A stretch of 42,260 nt of DNA, from contig JARRNT010000023.1 in the NCBI GenBank assembly GCA_037384645.1, forward strand, positions 1-42,260, in the 5' to 3' direction. Below the pieces are notes generated by a model. It did no database searches. It had not been told where the DNA came from and saw only the letters and a program-made list of their open reading frames with translations. This DNA is from RI-92 sp037384645. Its GTDB lineage: Bacteria; Pseudomonadota; Gammaproteobacteria; UBA6429; Thiohalophilaceae. Below, piece after piece: positions 33,049 to 40,693 of this stretch; position 1 is the first letter of the stretch, and each line of letters opens with the position of its first letter. Both the position numbers and the translations under genes were made by a program.

Positions 33049-34599
33049 ATGCTGGATGTTAGCAAACTACTGACAGCAGACTGTTATGACCACCCGGTCG
33101 AGCGGATTGAACTGCTGGAAACCCATATTTCCTGGGTCATCCTCACGGGCCCTTATGTTTATAAAATCAAAAAGCCCGTGAATTTTGGTTTTCTGGATTT
33201 TTCCACGCTGGAAAAACGCCGGCATTATTGTGAAGAGGAACTGAGACTCAATCGGCGTCTGGCACCACAGATCTATCTTGCCGTGGTGCCATTATGCGGG
33301 ACGCCAGCGCAGCCACACTTTGGTCATGACCGCAAGATCATCGATTATGCGGTCAAGATGCGCCAGTTTCCACAGTCTGCACAACTGGACCGAATGCTGC
33401 AGAATGGCACATTGCAAACGTCATATCTTGATGCGATTGCCGAGAAAGTTGCGCATTTTCATCAGAAGATTGAAATTGCTGCAGCGGGCAGCGACTATGG
33501 CGAGCCGAACCAGGTGTGGCATCCGGTGGCGGAAAACTTTGCTCAGATCCGCGAGCGGGAAATCGATAAAGACAGGATTAAACGCCTTGATGCGCTTTAT
33601 CACTGGAGCCGACTCAGCTTTGAGCAATTAACTCCGAGCCTGCAGCGGCGTAAGCAGGATGGTTTTGTACGTGAATGCCATGGAGACCTGCATTTACGCA
33701 ATATGGCATGGTTTGAGGACACCCCGGTGATCTTCGACTGCATTGAGTTCAATCCGCAATTGCGCTGGATCGATGTGATGAGCGATATGGCGTTTTTGTT
33801 CATGGATTTGATCGACCGCTCGCAGTTTCGGCACGCTTACCGCCTGCTTAATCATTACCTGACCGTGACCGGCGATTACGCCGGACTCGCGGTATTACCG
33901 TTTTATGTTGTCTATCGCGCGATCGTGCGGGCCAAGGTGGATCGTATACGCCTGTCACAGTCGGATATTACTGCTGCCGAGGAGATTCAGAATCGCGACG
34001 AATACATAGGTTATCTGCGACTGGCCGAGTCCTTTACGCAAAGGCAGGCCCCGATATTGATCATTACCCGTGGACTGTCAGCATCGGGTAAATCCACGAT
34101 CAGTAACGTGCTGCTGGAAACGCTCGGTGCAATCCGGTTGCGTTCGGACGTGGAGCGCAAACGCCTGGCCGGCATTGATATACATTCTCGTGCTGCGGCA
34201 ACAGCCGGACAGGGAATTTACACGCCTGAAATGAGTCGGCGTACTTATGATTACCTGTTGCAGCAGGCCAGAACTGTCCTGCAGGCAGGGTTTTCCGTGA
34301 TCGTGGATGCGGCCTTTCTTGAATTGACGCAACGTTCCCGCTTTACGCAGCTTGCCGCCCAGCTGGGTTTACCATTTGTGATTTTGCAATGCGTTGCCAG
34401 CGCCACGACTCTGCGTCGGCGTATTTGTGCGCGTCAACACGATGTGTCGGATGCTGACCTGGCGATTCTCGAACATCAGTTACAGCATTATCAGTCCCTG
34501 GACGACGATGAACTGGCCCACGCGATAAGCGTCGATACTGAGCAGACAGTCGACTTTCAGCAACTAGCGACCCGTATCCAGGCGTATCACGGAGAGTAG
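33049..34599 (+). CDS. Bifunctional APH-like kinase / P-loop kinase
   Basis: A 516-residue cytoplasmic protein with two phosphotransfer-type domains. The N-terminal part (1 to about 325) is an aminoglycoside phosphotransferase-like fold: VYKIKKPVNFGFLDFS is the Lys-containing lobe, HGDLHLRN (211-218) the catalytic loop, and FDCIEFNP (229-236) the metal-binding DFE-like motif. The C-terminal part (about 335-516) is a zeta-toxin/shikimate-kinase-like P-loop kinase with Walker A GLSASGKST (342-350) and LRSDVERKRLAG. This two-domain fusion is a recurrent conserved bacterial family of unknown substrate. It is not evidence of antibiotic resistance. It precedes an aldo-keto reductase gene by 5 bp, so the two are probably in one operon. 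Confidence 0.88.
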   Translation: MLDVSKLLTADCYDHPVERIELLETHISWVILTGPYVYKIKKPVNFGFLDFSTLEKRRHYCEEELRLNRRLAPQIYLAVVPLCGTPAQPHFGHDRKIIDYAVKMRQFPQSAQLDRMLQNGTLQTSYLDAIAEKVAHFHQKIEIAAAGSDYGEPNQVWHPVAENFAQIREREIDKDRIKRLDALYHWSRLSFEQLTPSLQRRKQDGFVRECHGDLHLRNMAWFEDTPVIFDCIEFNPQLRWIDVMSDMAFLFMDLIDRSQFRHAYRLLNHYLTVTGDYAGLAVLPFYVVYRAIVRAKVDRIRLSQSDITAAEEIQNRDEYIGYLRLAESFTQRQAPILIITRGLSASGKSTISNVLLETLGAIRLRSDVERKRLAGIDIHSRAAATAGQGIYTPEMSRRTYDYLLQQARTVLQAGFSVIVDAAFLELTQRSRFTQLAAQLGLPFVILQCVASATTLRRRICARQHDVSDADLAILEHQLQHYQSLDDDELAHAISVDTEQTVDFQQLATRIQAYHGE

Positions 34600-34604
34600 A
34601 GACC

Positions 34605-35528
34605 ATGATGCAGCGACGCGTTTTCCTGAAAACCTGTAGTGCACTGGCTGCCGCACTCGTCCTAAGGCCAGGGGGAGTGCTGGCCTATACCGGCAAACCG
34701 CATTCGCGCCGCATTCCCAAATCAGGTGAACGCTTGCCAGCCATCGGTATGGGTAGCTGGCTGACTTTTGCCGTAGGTGACGACGCTGCGGCCAGAGCGC
34801 AGCGGGTTGCCGTAGTACGGGCCTTTTTTGCCGCAGGTGGGCGTCTGATCGATTCATCGCCGATGTATGGTACTGCAGAGGAAGTTATCGGATATTGCCT
34901 GGAACAACTTCATGCCCGGTCCCGTGTTTTTTCAGCAAGCAAGGTCTGGACAGTAGGCTGGCAGGCGGGTGTACGCCAGATGCGGCGTTCGCAACATTTG
35001 TGGGGGATACAAGGATTTGACCTGATGCAGGTGCATAATCTACTGGACTGGCGCACACAGCTGGCGACGCTCAAGGAATGGAAACAGCAGGGCCTGATCC
35101 GTTACATCGGTGTGACCACTTCTCACGGCCGTCGTCACCGGGAGCTGGCCGGTTTAATGGAAAAAGAGGATGCCATCGATTTTGTTCAGTTCACCTATAA
35201 TCTCATTGATCGCGAAGCGGAGCAGCGCCTGCTGCCGCTTGCCGCAGAACGTCAGCTAGCGGTGATCATTAACCGGCCGTTTCGCGGTGGTGAATTGTTT
35301 GAGTATGTGGCGAGACGAGCTTTACCCGGTTGGGCCAGGCAGATTGATTGCGATAACTGGGCACAGCTCTTTTTAAAATATATCATCAGTCATCCGGCCG
35401 TAACCTGTGCCATTCCGGCAACCTCGCGGGTTGACCACATGCATGAAAATATGGGCAGTCTCTATGGCCGCTTACCGGATAGTGAGCTGCGTAAAAAAAT
35501 CCAGTCTTATTTCAGGAGTATGTTGTGA
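34605..35528 (+). CDS. Tat-exported aldo-keto reductase
   Basis: A 307-residue reductase. The N-terminus MMQRRVFLKTCSALAAALVL carries a twin-arginine export motif (RRVFLK) and a hydrophobic stretch, so it should be folded with cofactor in the cytoplasm and exported. The AKR catalytic tetrad is complete: Asp83 and Tyr88 (RLIDSSPMYG), Lys113 (SASKVW) and His144 (LMQVHNLLDW). GLIRYIGVTTS, FVQFTYNLIDREAE and IPATSRVDHMHENMGS are further family blocks. It acts on an unknown carbonyl in the periplasm. GGAGAG is upstream of the double ATG at 34605-34610. The next gene overlaps its stop (GTGA). Confidence 0.92.
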   Translation: MMQRRVFLKTCSALAAALVLRPGGVLAYTGKPHSRRIPKSGERLPAIGMGSWLTFAVGDDAAARAQRVAVVRAFFAAGGRLIDSSPMYGTAEEVIGYCLEQLHARSRVFSASKVWTVGWQAGVRQMRRSQHLWGIQGFDLMQVHNLLDWRTQLATLKEWKQQGLIRYIGVTTSHGRRHRELAGLMEKEDAIDFVQFTYNLIDREAEQRLLPLAAERQLAVIINRPFRGGELFEYVARRALPGWARQIDCDNWAQLFLKYIISHPAVTCAIPATSRVDHMHENMGSLYGRLPDSELRKKIQSYFRSML

Positions 35529-35896
35529 AATCAATAATAGTGTGGCGCAGATTTATGCTGACAGGAATTTTGATACTGGCCATGGCGACTGTCTACGCTG
35601 CAGATAAGCATAGCGAATCCTGGATTTACGGTAAGTGGCAATTGCAGTATGACCCGGACGGCGCGCAAACGGACTGGCTGGAATTTTTACCGAATGGCGA
35701 TGCCAGGAGTATCGGTCCCAACGGCAAGATAGACGGGATTTATATCGTTGACGGTGACCGGGTCAAGGCCGTATTCAGCTGGAAAGGCAAGGATTTCATT
35801 ATGCATTTTCGGGCTGATCGTAAAAACGGCCTGCTGAAAATTGTCACCAGCCGTACCGGTAAGCCCTCGATTTACAAAAAGATCGACAAGCCCTGA
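35525..35896 (+). CDS. Small secreted protein of unknown function, coupled to the aldo-keto reductase
   Basis: A 123-residue exported protein. A signal peptide (about residues 1-25, ending VYAADK) precedes a small beta-rich domain: SWIYGKWQLQYDPDGAQTDW, LEFLPNGDARSIGPNGKIDG, IYIVDGDRVKAVFSWKGKDF. This reads like a compact lipocalin-like or META-like barrel, as seen in proteins with YGKW...L.F..NG patterns. The GTG start at 35525 overlaps the reductase stop by four bases (GTGA), and AGGAG lies six bases upstream, so translation is coupled. A partner to the periplasmic reductase is a fair inference. Confidence 0.75.
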   Translation: MKSIIVWRRFMLTGILILAMATVYAADKHSESWIYGKWQLQYDPDGAQTDWLEFLPNGDARSIGPNGKIDGIYIVDGDRVKAVFSWKGKDFIMHFRADRKNGLLKIVTSRTGKPSIYKKIDKP

Positions 35897-35923
35897 TGGG
35901 ACGCTACGCCAGGCAAAATACCG

Positions 35924-36445
35924 TCAGGTCCTGAGCCATTTGCTGATATCCGGGGGCAGGCGGTAACCGTAAAATACGATCTTGCCATGGGTGTCCACCA
36001 CGACGATGGTCGGAGAGCCGACCACATGGTAAGCCTCAGCGACGTCGATGCTCGCTATCTTGTCGGTAATAACCGTGTATTTAAGCCCGTTGTCCCTGGC
36101 GTAGTTCCTGATGTCGGTAAGGTACTCGCCCACGTAGTTGATGGCCAGGATAGTCAATCCTTTGTCGTGATACCTGTCATGCAGGGCGTTGAACTCGCTG
36201 ATATGTGAAAAGCAATATACGCATTGTGTTTCATAAAATACCAGCATCACCGGGCCCCGGCGAACGAGCCGGGATAGCTGGACAGTGTCCCCGCTAAGGG
36301 TTTTAAGCTGAAAATCAGGCGCGGTTTGTCCGGTCTTACCCGGGGTATCAGCCCACGCGTTCAGGCAAAACAGTGACACAAACAGCACAATCACTGCCTG
36401 TTGCAGGTGGAAATTAGGTATCATATTGAAAAATTTGCTGTTCAT
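35924..36445 (-). CDS. Periplasmic TlpA/AhpC-TSA-type thioredoxin-like protein
   Basis: A 173-residue exported redoxin. A signal segment (about 14-33, ending NAWA) precedes TGQTAPDFQLKTLSGDTVQL, the usual redoxin start. The active site is CVYC (Cys75-Cys78) in LVFYETQCVYCFSHI, and VVGSPTIVVVD gives the cis-Pro loop. The motif is an unusual C-V-Y-C, and the protein probably reduces or isomerises thiols in the periplasm, for example for cytochrome c maturation or stress defence. AGGA five bases before ATG 36445 supports the start. Convergent with the small secreted protein gene and divergent from uup. Confidence 0.88.
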   Translation of the reverse strand: MNSKFFNMIPNFHLQQAVIVLFVSLFCLNAWADTPGKTGQTAPDFQLKTLSGDTVQLSRLVRRGPVMLVFYETQCVYCFSHISEFNALHDRYHDKGLTILAINYVGEYLTDIRNYARDNGLKYTVITDKIASIDVAEAYHVVGSPTIVVVDTHGKIVFYGYRLPPDISKWLRT

Positions 36446-36507
36446 TACATCCTAAGCCTAGCACACCAATTCGCCAGGCCAACATACTTTTTATATATAG
36501 CACCTGT

Positions 36508-38412
36508 ATGATCCTGTTAACACTTAAACACCTGGCACTTGCCTACGGCCACCAGCACCTGTTACGCGATGTCGATTTTCAGATTGAGCAGGGTGAACGG
36601 GTGTGCCTGGTCGGACGTAACGGTGCCGGTAAATCCACCCTGTTTCGTGTTATCAGTGGCCAGATACAGGTTGATGACGGAGAGATTTGGCACCCGGATA
36701 CCTTGAGAATTTCCTACCTGGAACAGGATGTGCCACTGGATAGCGACGCTACTATTTTCGATGTGGTCGCCGCCGGGCTGGGGCAGGTCGGCGAATTACT
36801 CTCACGCTATCACCATGCTTTGCACACCATGCAACACGGTGATGATGCCGCGCTGGCCAGAATGTCAGCGTTACAGCATGAAATCGAGGTTGCCGACGGC
36901 TGGAACATCCAGCAGCGGGTTGAAATGACCCTGAGTCGGCTTGACCTGGTGGCGGATAAGCGCCTGTGCGATTGTTCCGGCGGCATGCGCCGGCGGGTCC
37001 TCCTGGCCAGGGCCCTCATTAGCCAGCCCGATTTGTTGCTGCTGGATGAGCCAACCAACCATATGGATATCGCGGCAATCGGCTGGCTGGAAGAATACCT
37101 GTTGGCCTATTCAGGCGCGCTGATTTTTATTACGCATGACCGTACCTTCCTCAGGCATCTTGCTACCCGTATTATCGAGCTCGATCGTGGCACATTGACA
37201 TCTTTCCCGGGCGATTATGACAATTACCAACGCCGTAAAGAGGAACTGCTGGCGGCGGAAGCACGTGCCAATGCCAGGTTCGACAAACGCCTGAGTGAAG
37301 AGGAGGCCTGGATACGCCAGGGGGTCAAGGCCAGGCGTACCCGCAATGAAGGCCGGGTAAGGGCATTGCAGGCAATGCGTGAGCAACGCCGGCAACGTGT
37401 CGAGTTACCGGGGAAGGCCAGCCTGCAGGTGGACAGTGGCGAAGTGGCCGGTAAGCTGGTCGCGGATTTACGTGATGTGAGTTTTGCCTACGGTGAGCAT
37501 GCCGTGATTCAACATCTGTCAACCCGTATCCTGCGTGGCGATCGGGTCGGGATCATCGGACCGAATGGTTCCGGCAAGAGTACCCTGCTTAAATTGATAC
37601 TGGGTGAAATCAAACCGAGTTCGGGGCGTGTCGTGCTCGGAACCAAACTGGACATGGCCTATTTTGACCAACATCGGTCACAACTCGATCCGGAAAAGAG
37701 TGTGCGCGACAACCTGTCCGAGGGCAGTGACTATGTTTCGGTGAAGGGCCGTTCCCGGCATGTGATTGGCTATTTGCGCAGCTTTCTGTTTCCGCCTGAA
37801 CGGGTGGACGAACCGGTCAAAAATTTATCCGGCGGGGAACGCAACCGCCTGTTGCTGGCGAGGTTGTTTACCCAACCCGCCAACTTGCTGGTACTGGATG
37901 AACCGACCAATGATCTGGATGTGGACACCCTGGAATTACTGGAAGACCTGCTGATTGAATACGAAGGCACCCTGTTACTGGTCAGTCATGATCGTACCTT
38001 TCTGGACAATGTGGTGACCAGTACCCTGGTATTTGAAGGGCATGGCCAGGTGGGGGATTACGTGGGTGGTTATGAAGACTGGTTGCGTCAGCGTAAACCG
38101 CCTGCTGCTGTTGCGCCTGCCGCAAAGCCTGAAGCCTCGGCAAGCCAGGACAATAAAAAGCCGGCTAAGTCGAAGTCGACAGCCAAGACCAAGCTTTCGT
38201 TTAATGAACAACGCGAACTGGCACAACTGCCAGAGAAGATCGAAGCCCTGGAGGAAGAACAGCAGGAAATCGAAAGCCTGGTCAGCCAGGGAGATTTCTA
38301 TCAACAGGACAGTACGCTGATCAAGGATACCCTGGCACGACTGGATACAATACACCAGCAACTCAACGAGGCCTATCAACGTTGGGAATACCTGGATGGT
38401 TTCAATGCCTGA
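36508..38412 (+). CDS. uup: ABC-F ATPase Uup
   Basis: A 634-residue cytoplasmic protein with two ABC ATPase domains and no membrane part, of the ABC-F translation-factor class. E. coli Uup acts on ribosomes and affects transposon excision and DNA branch handling. Walker A motifs are GRNGAGKST (36-44) and GPNGSGKST near 353. Signatures are CSGGM and LSGGE; Walker B pairs are LLLLDEPTNHMD and LLVLDEPTNDLD. The linker between domains (LSEEEAWIRQGVKARRTRNEGR) is the Uup-specific insertion, and the basic, Ala/Lys-rich tail then a coiled coil (about 525-634) is the DNA-binding C-terminus. Start ATG 36508; the stop overlaps the hydrolase gene by 8 bp. Confidence 0.95.
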   Translation: MILLTLKHLALAYGHQHLLRDVDFQIEQGERVCLVGRNGAGKSTLFRVISGQIQVDDGEIWHPDTLRISYLEQDVPLDSDATIFDVVAAGLGQVGELLSRYHHALHTMQHGDDAALARMSALQHEIEVADGWNIQQRVEMTLSRLDLVADKRLCDCSGGMRRRVLLARALISQPDLLLLDEPTNHMDIAAIGWLEEYLLAYSGALIFITHDRTFLRHLATRIIELDRGTLTSFPGDYDNYQRRKEELLAAEARANARFDKRLSEEEAWIRQGVKARRTRNEGRVRALQAMREQRRQRVELPGKASLQVDSGEVAGKLVADLRDVSFAYGEHAVIQHLSTRILRGDRVGIIGPNGSGKSTLLKLILGEIKPSSGRVVLGTKLDMAYFDQHRSQLDPEKSVRDNLSEGSDYVSVKGRSRHVIGYLRSFLFPPERVDEPVKNLSGGERNRLLLARLFTQPANLLVLDEPTNDLDVDTLELLEDLLIEYEGTLLLVSHDRTFLDNVVTSTLVFEGHGQVGDYVGGYEDWLRQRKPPAAVAPAAKPEASASQDNKKPAKSKSTAKTKLSFNEQRELAQLPEKIEALEEEQQEIESLVSQGDFYQQDSTLIKDTLARLDTIHQQLNEAYQRWEYLDGFNA

Positions 38413-39829
38413 ACCGTACCGAATCGCTGCCTGGCGGCACTGGCGTTATGCTCTGTTGTTATTACTGCTGTGGCTAAATCTGACGGCCCGGGCCCATGCA
38501 TCACCCGTTCAGCAATCTTTTGTCCACGATCCGGTATTCAATGCCCGGGTACGTCTGCTGCAGGCAGGCCGCCAGCATGATTCGGTGATTGTTCTGGTAC
38601 ATGGCCTAAATGCCAGTGCAGATGTCTGGCAGCCATTTATTCCTGCATTATCAAAATATTTTCATGTGCTCGCCTTTGATTTGCCCGGTTTCGGTGAATC
38701 CAGTAAGGGCAACAAGCTGTATTCGCCTGATAACTATGTCACCTTTATGCACAAGCTGTTTGCCCGCCTGAACATTAAACGCGTCATCCTGGCCGGACAT
38801 TCCCTGGGGGGCAATATCGCCTTACGTTACGCGGCAACTTATCCACAGCAGGTCAGGCGCCTGGTTCTGATCGATGCAGCAGGCATATTACATCGTCTGG
38901 TTTATACCGAGTTTCTGACCCATTTCGGAATCCGTGTTCTGCCCCGGTTTTATCCGCAGCAACGGCAGGATTTAACCTCACTGGCCAGCAACCTGTTTGC
39001 AGTACTTACAGATTATTCACCGCTCATGGATGTTGGCGAACGCTATATGCTGAGCCAACCCGATTTGCGTCAGCGATTTCTGGGCGGCGCGCCACCGGCC
39101 ATTGCGGCCTATGCCATGGCAATGGCCAACTTCAGTCCTGTGATCGATCATTTTTCCATTCCTACCCTGCTGTTGTGGGGCGGGCAGGACCACGTGGCAC
39201 CTTTGCGTACCGCGCACTTGCTGGCGGCTAATTTTGACAATGCAGGCTTGATCGTGTTGCCGGGCGCCGGTCACAGTCCCTTGCATGACGATCCGGCCGC
39301 GATAAAAACCTGGTTGCTACAATTTGCCACGGCCAGTCCCCTTGCCCGAGATCGCCTGCTGGCAAACCACCGTTATAGAATCACTTATCGCGCGCCTGAT
39401 AGTGCAAATCAGATCGGTCGTTGTCACAATAGTCAGCATAAAGTATTTACCGGGGATTACCGCGACCTGATTATCGATCATTGCCGGGATATACAATTGC
39501 GCGACCTGCGTGCGCGCAGCATTCTTATTGAAAACAGCGTGGTGCATATCGAGAATTGCCGCCTGCGCAGCCAGGATACGAGCTTGCGCATCCGTAATTC
39601 AAGCGTGACCATGACCGCCTGTCATATCGCGGGCAACCCGGCGATTAAAACCGCCGGCAGCAAACTGGATATTGCCGGCAGTCATCTGCGTTCAGACCGG
39701 GACAGCATCATTGCTGATCCCAAAGGCACGACCAGTACCGTGCTGTTTTCCGTCTCCGAACTGGTTTCGCAGGGAGACCGTCAATATGTTCATGGTCCAA
39801 TGCAACTGGCGCCAGGGCAGGGACTGTAG
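38405..39829 (+). CDS. Exported alpha/beta hydrolase with C-terminal beta-helix-like extension
   Basis: A 474-residue protein. A signal peptide or anchor (about 13-32, ending ARAHA) precedes an alpha/beta hydrolase with VIVLVHGLNASADVW, the nucleophile motif GHSLGGN (Ser133), acid Asp262 (LWGGQDHVAP) and His290 (GAGHSPLH). From about residue 335 a different domain begins, with short repeating strands typical of right-handed beta-helices: LIIDHCRDIQLRDLRA, RSILIENSVVHIENCRL, LRIRNSSVTMTACHIAG. I have not met this combination often. Substrate is unknown; an ester or amide in the envelope is likely. The start overlaps the end of uup; ATG 38396 is an alternative. Confidence 0.78.
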   Translation: MPEPYRIAAWRHWRYALLLLLLWLNLTARAHASPVQQSFVHDPVFNARVRLLQAGRQHDSVIVLVHGLNASADVWQPFIPALSKYFHVLAFDLPGFGESSKGNKLYSPDNYVTFMHKLFARLNIKRVILAGHSLGGNIALRYAATYPQQVRRLVLIDAAGILHRLVYTEFLTHFGIRVLPRFYPQQRQDLTSLASNLFAVLTDYSPLMDVGERYMLSQPDLRQRFLGGAPPAIAAYAMAMANFSPVIDHFSIPTLLLWGGQDHVAPLRTAHLLAANFDNAGLIVLPGAGHSPLHDDPAAIKTWLLQFATASPLARDRLLANHRYRITYRAPDSANQIGRCHNSQHKVFTGDYRDLIIDHCRDIQLRDLRARSILIENSVVHIENCRLRSQDTSLRIRNSSVTMTACHIAGNPAIKTAGSKLDIAGSHLRSDRDSIIADPKGTTSTVLFSVSELVSQGDRQYVHGPMQLAPGQGL

Positions 39830-40008
39830 TCATCCACCACGCTGGATCGCTGTAACAACAGGCTGGCCCATCAGCCGGCATGCTTGCCAAAAATAAACTT
39901 CTCGCTTTTGTCTCTTTTCGCAGGTAACTTCACAGTCAGGAGTCCTGTCTATTGCGCCAGGGAAGCATTGACCACCTTAGCCTACCCCCAATCCATTGAG
40001 GATAAATC

Positions 40009-40515
40009 ATGAAACTCAGAACATTGCTTGTTTACGGGTTTGCCGCGACGAGTCTGGCATGCAGTACGGCAGTGCAGGCCAGACATAGCGTGGATAAAAA
40101 ATTGCTCGAACGCGGGCGTTATCTGGTCAGGATCGGCGGCTGTAACGATTGCCATACCGCGGGTTATGCGGAATCCGGCGGCAAGACCCCGGAGAGTCAA
40201 TGGCTCGAAGGCAACCCGGTTGGCTTCCAGGGTCCCTGGGGCACGACCTATCCGGCAAATCTGCGGTTGTATATGCAGAAGCTGAGTCTCGCGCAATGGT
40301 TGAAAGCGGCGCGTAAACCCTTGCGGCCGCCCATGCCCTGGTTCAACCTGCGCGTCATGCCGGATGCCGACCTGCATGCCATTTATGCCTTTATCCGCCA
40401 GCTGGGTCCAGCCGGCAAACCCGCCCCGCTCTATGTGGCCCCGGGCCATAATGCGACGTCGCCATACATCGTTTTTGTGCCCCAGAATCTTCCCAAAACG
40501 GCAAGTCGTCACTAA
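40009..40515 (+). CDS. Secreted mono-haem cytochrome c
   Basis: A 168-residue periplasmic protein. A signal peptide (about 1-25) precedes the single haem-binding motif CNDCH (45-49) in LVRIGGCNDCHTAGYAESGG. Met ligands are possible in PPMPWFNLRVM. The sequence PVGFQGPWGTTYPANLRLYM resembles cytochrome c subunits found next to dehydrogenases. It probably accepts electrons from an unknown periplasmic enzyme. GAGGA seven bases before ATG 40009 fixes the start. An antisense open frame of 191 codons covers it but is a shadow. The preceding 179 bp and the following 178 bp hold no other gene. Confidence 0.85.
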   Translation: MKLRTLLVYGFAATSLACSTAVQARHSVDKKLLERGRYLVRIGGCNDCHTAGYAESGGKTPESQWLEGNPVGFQGPWGTTYPANLRLYMQKLSLAQWLKAARKPLRPPMPWFNLRVMPDADLHAIYAFIRQLGPAGKPAPLYVAPGHNATSPYIVFVPQNLPKTASRH

Positions 40516-40631
40516 CTCACGATCTCCCTGGCGTGGCTGCAGGCAATCTGCGGCCACGCCGGGTTATGTGGTTCGCTTAGTCACTGAAAAACCTAGCAAA
40601 ATACTCAGAAATAACCTCACGGTTTATGTTA

Positions 40632-40660
40632 TTGAATTTAAAAGGAGATATCATTATAAA
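40632..40660 (+). promoter_or_regulatory. Sigma-70-like promoter of the suf operon
   Basis: TTGAAT (40632-40637) and TATAAA (40655-40660) are separated by exactly 17 bp, a good fit to -35 and -10. Transcription should begin near 40667, about 27 nt before the sufB start. Confidence 0.65.
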
Positions 40661-40663
40661 TAA

Positions 40664-40680
40664 CTGAGTAAATTACTCGG
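40664..40680. promoter_or_regulatory. Palindromic operator candidate at the suf transcription start
   Basis: GAGTAA-A-TTACTC (40666-40678) is a perfect inverted repeat, flanked by C and G that also pair, placed over the predicted start point and just before the GGAGG ribosome binding site. A related half-site, ACTCAG, lies at 40603-40608. Placement suits repression by an Rrf2-type (IscR/SufR-like) Fe-S sensor, but no such gene is in the window and the sequence differs from the E. coli IscR box. Confidence 0.45.
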
Positions 40681-40693
40681 AAATGGAGGCCAC

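Noticed and set aside
33049..34599. Antibiotic resistance (aminoglycoside phosphotransferase)
   Set aside because: The fold is APH-like, but the fusion with a P-loop kinase belongs to a general conserved family with no link to resistance.
39982..40557. 191-codon open frame on the minus strand
   Set aside because: It lies antisense to the cytochrome c gene, which has a signal peptide, CNDCH motif and ribosome binding site; the antisense translation has no family features.
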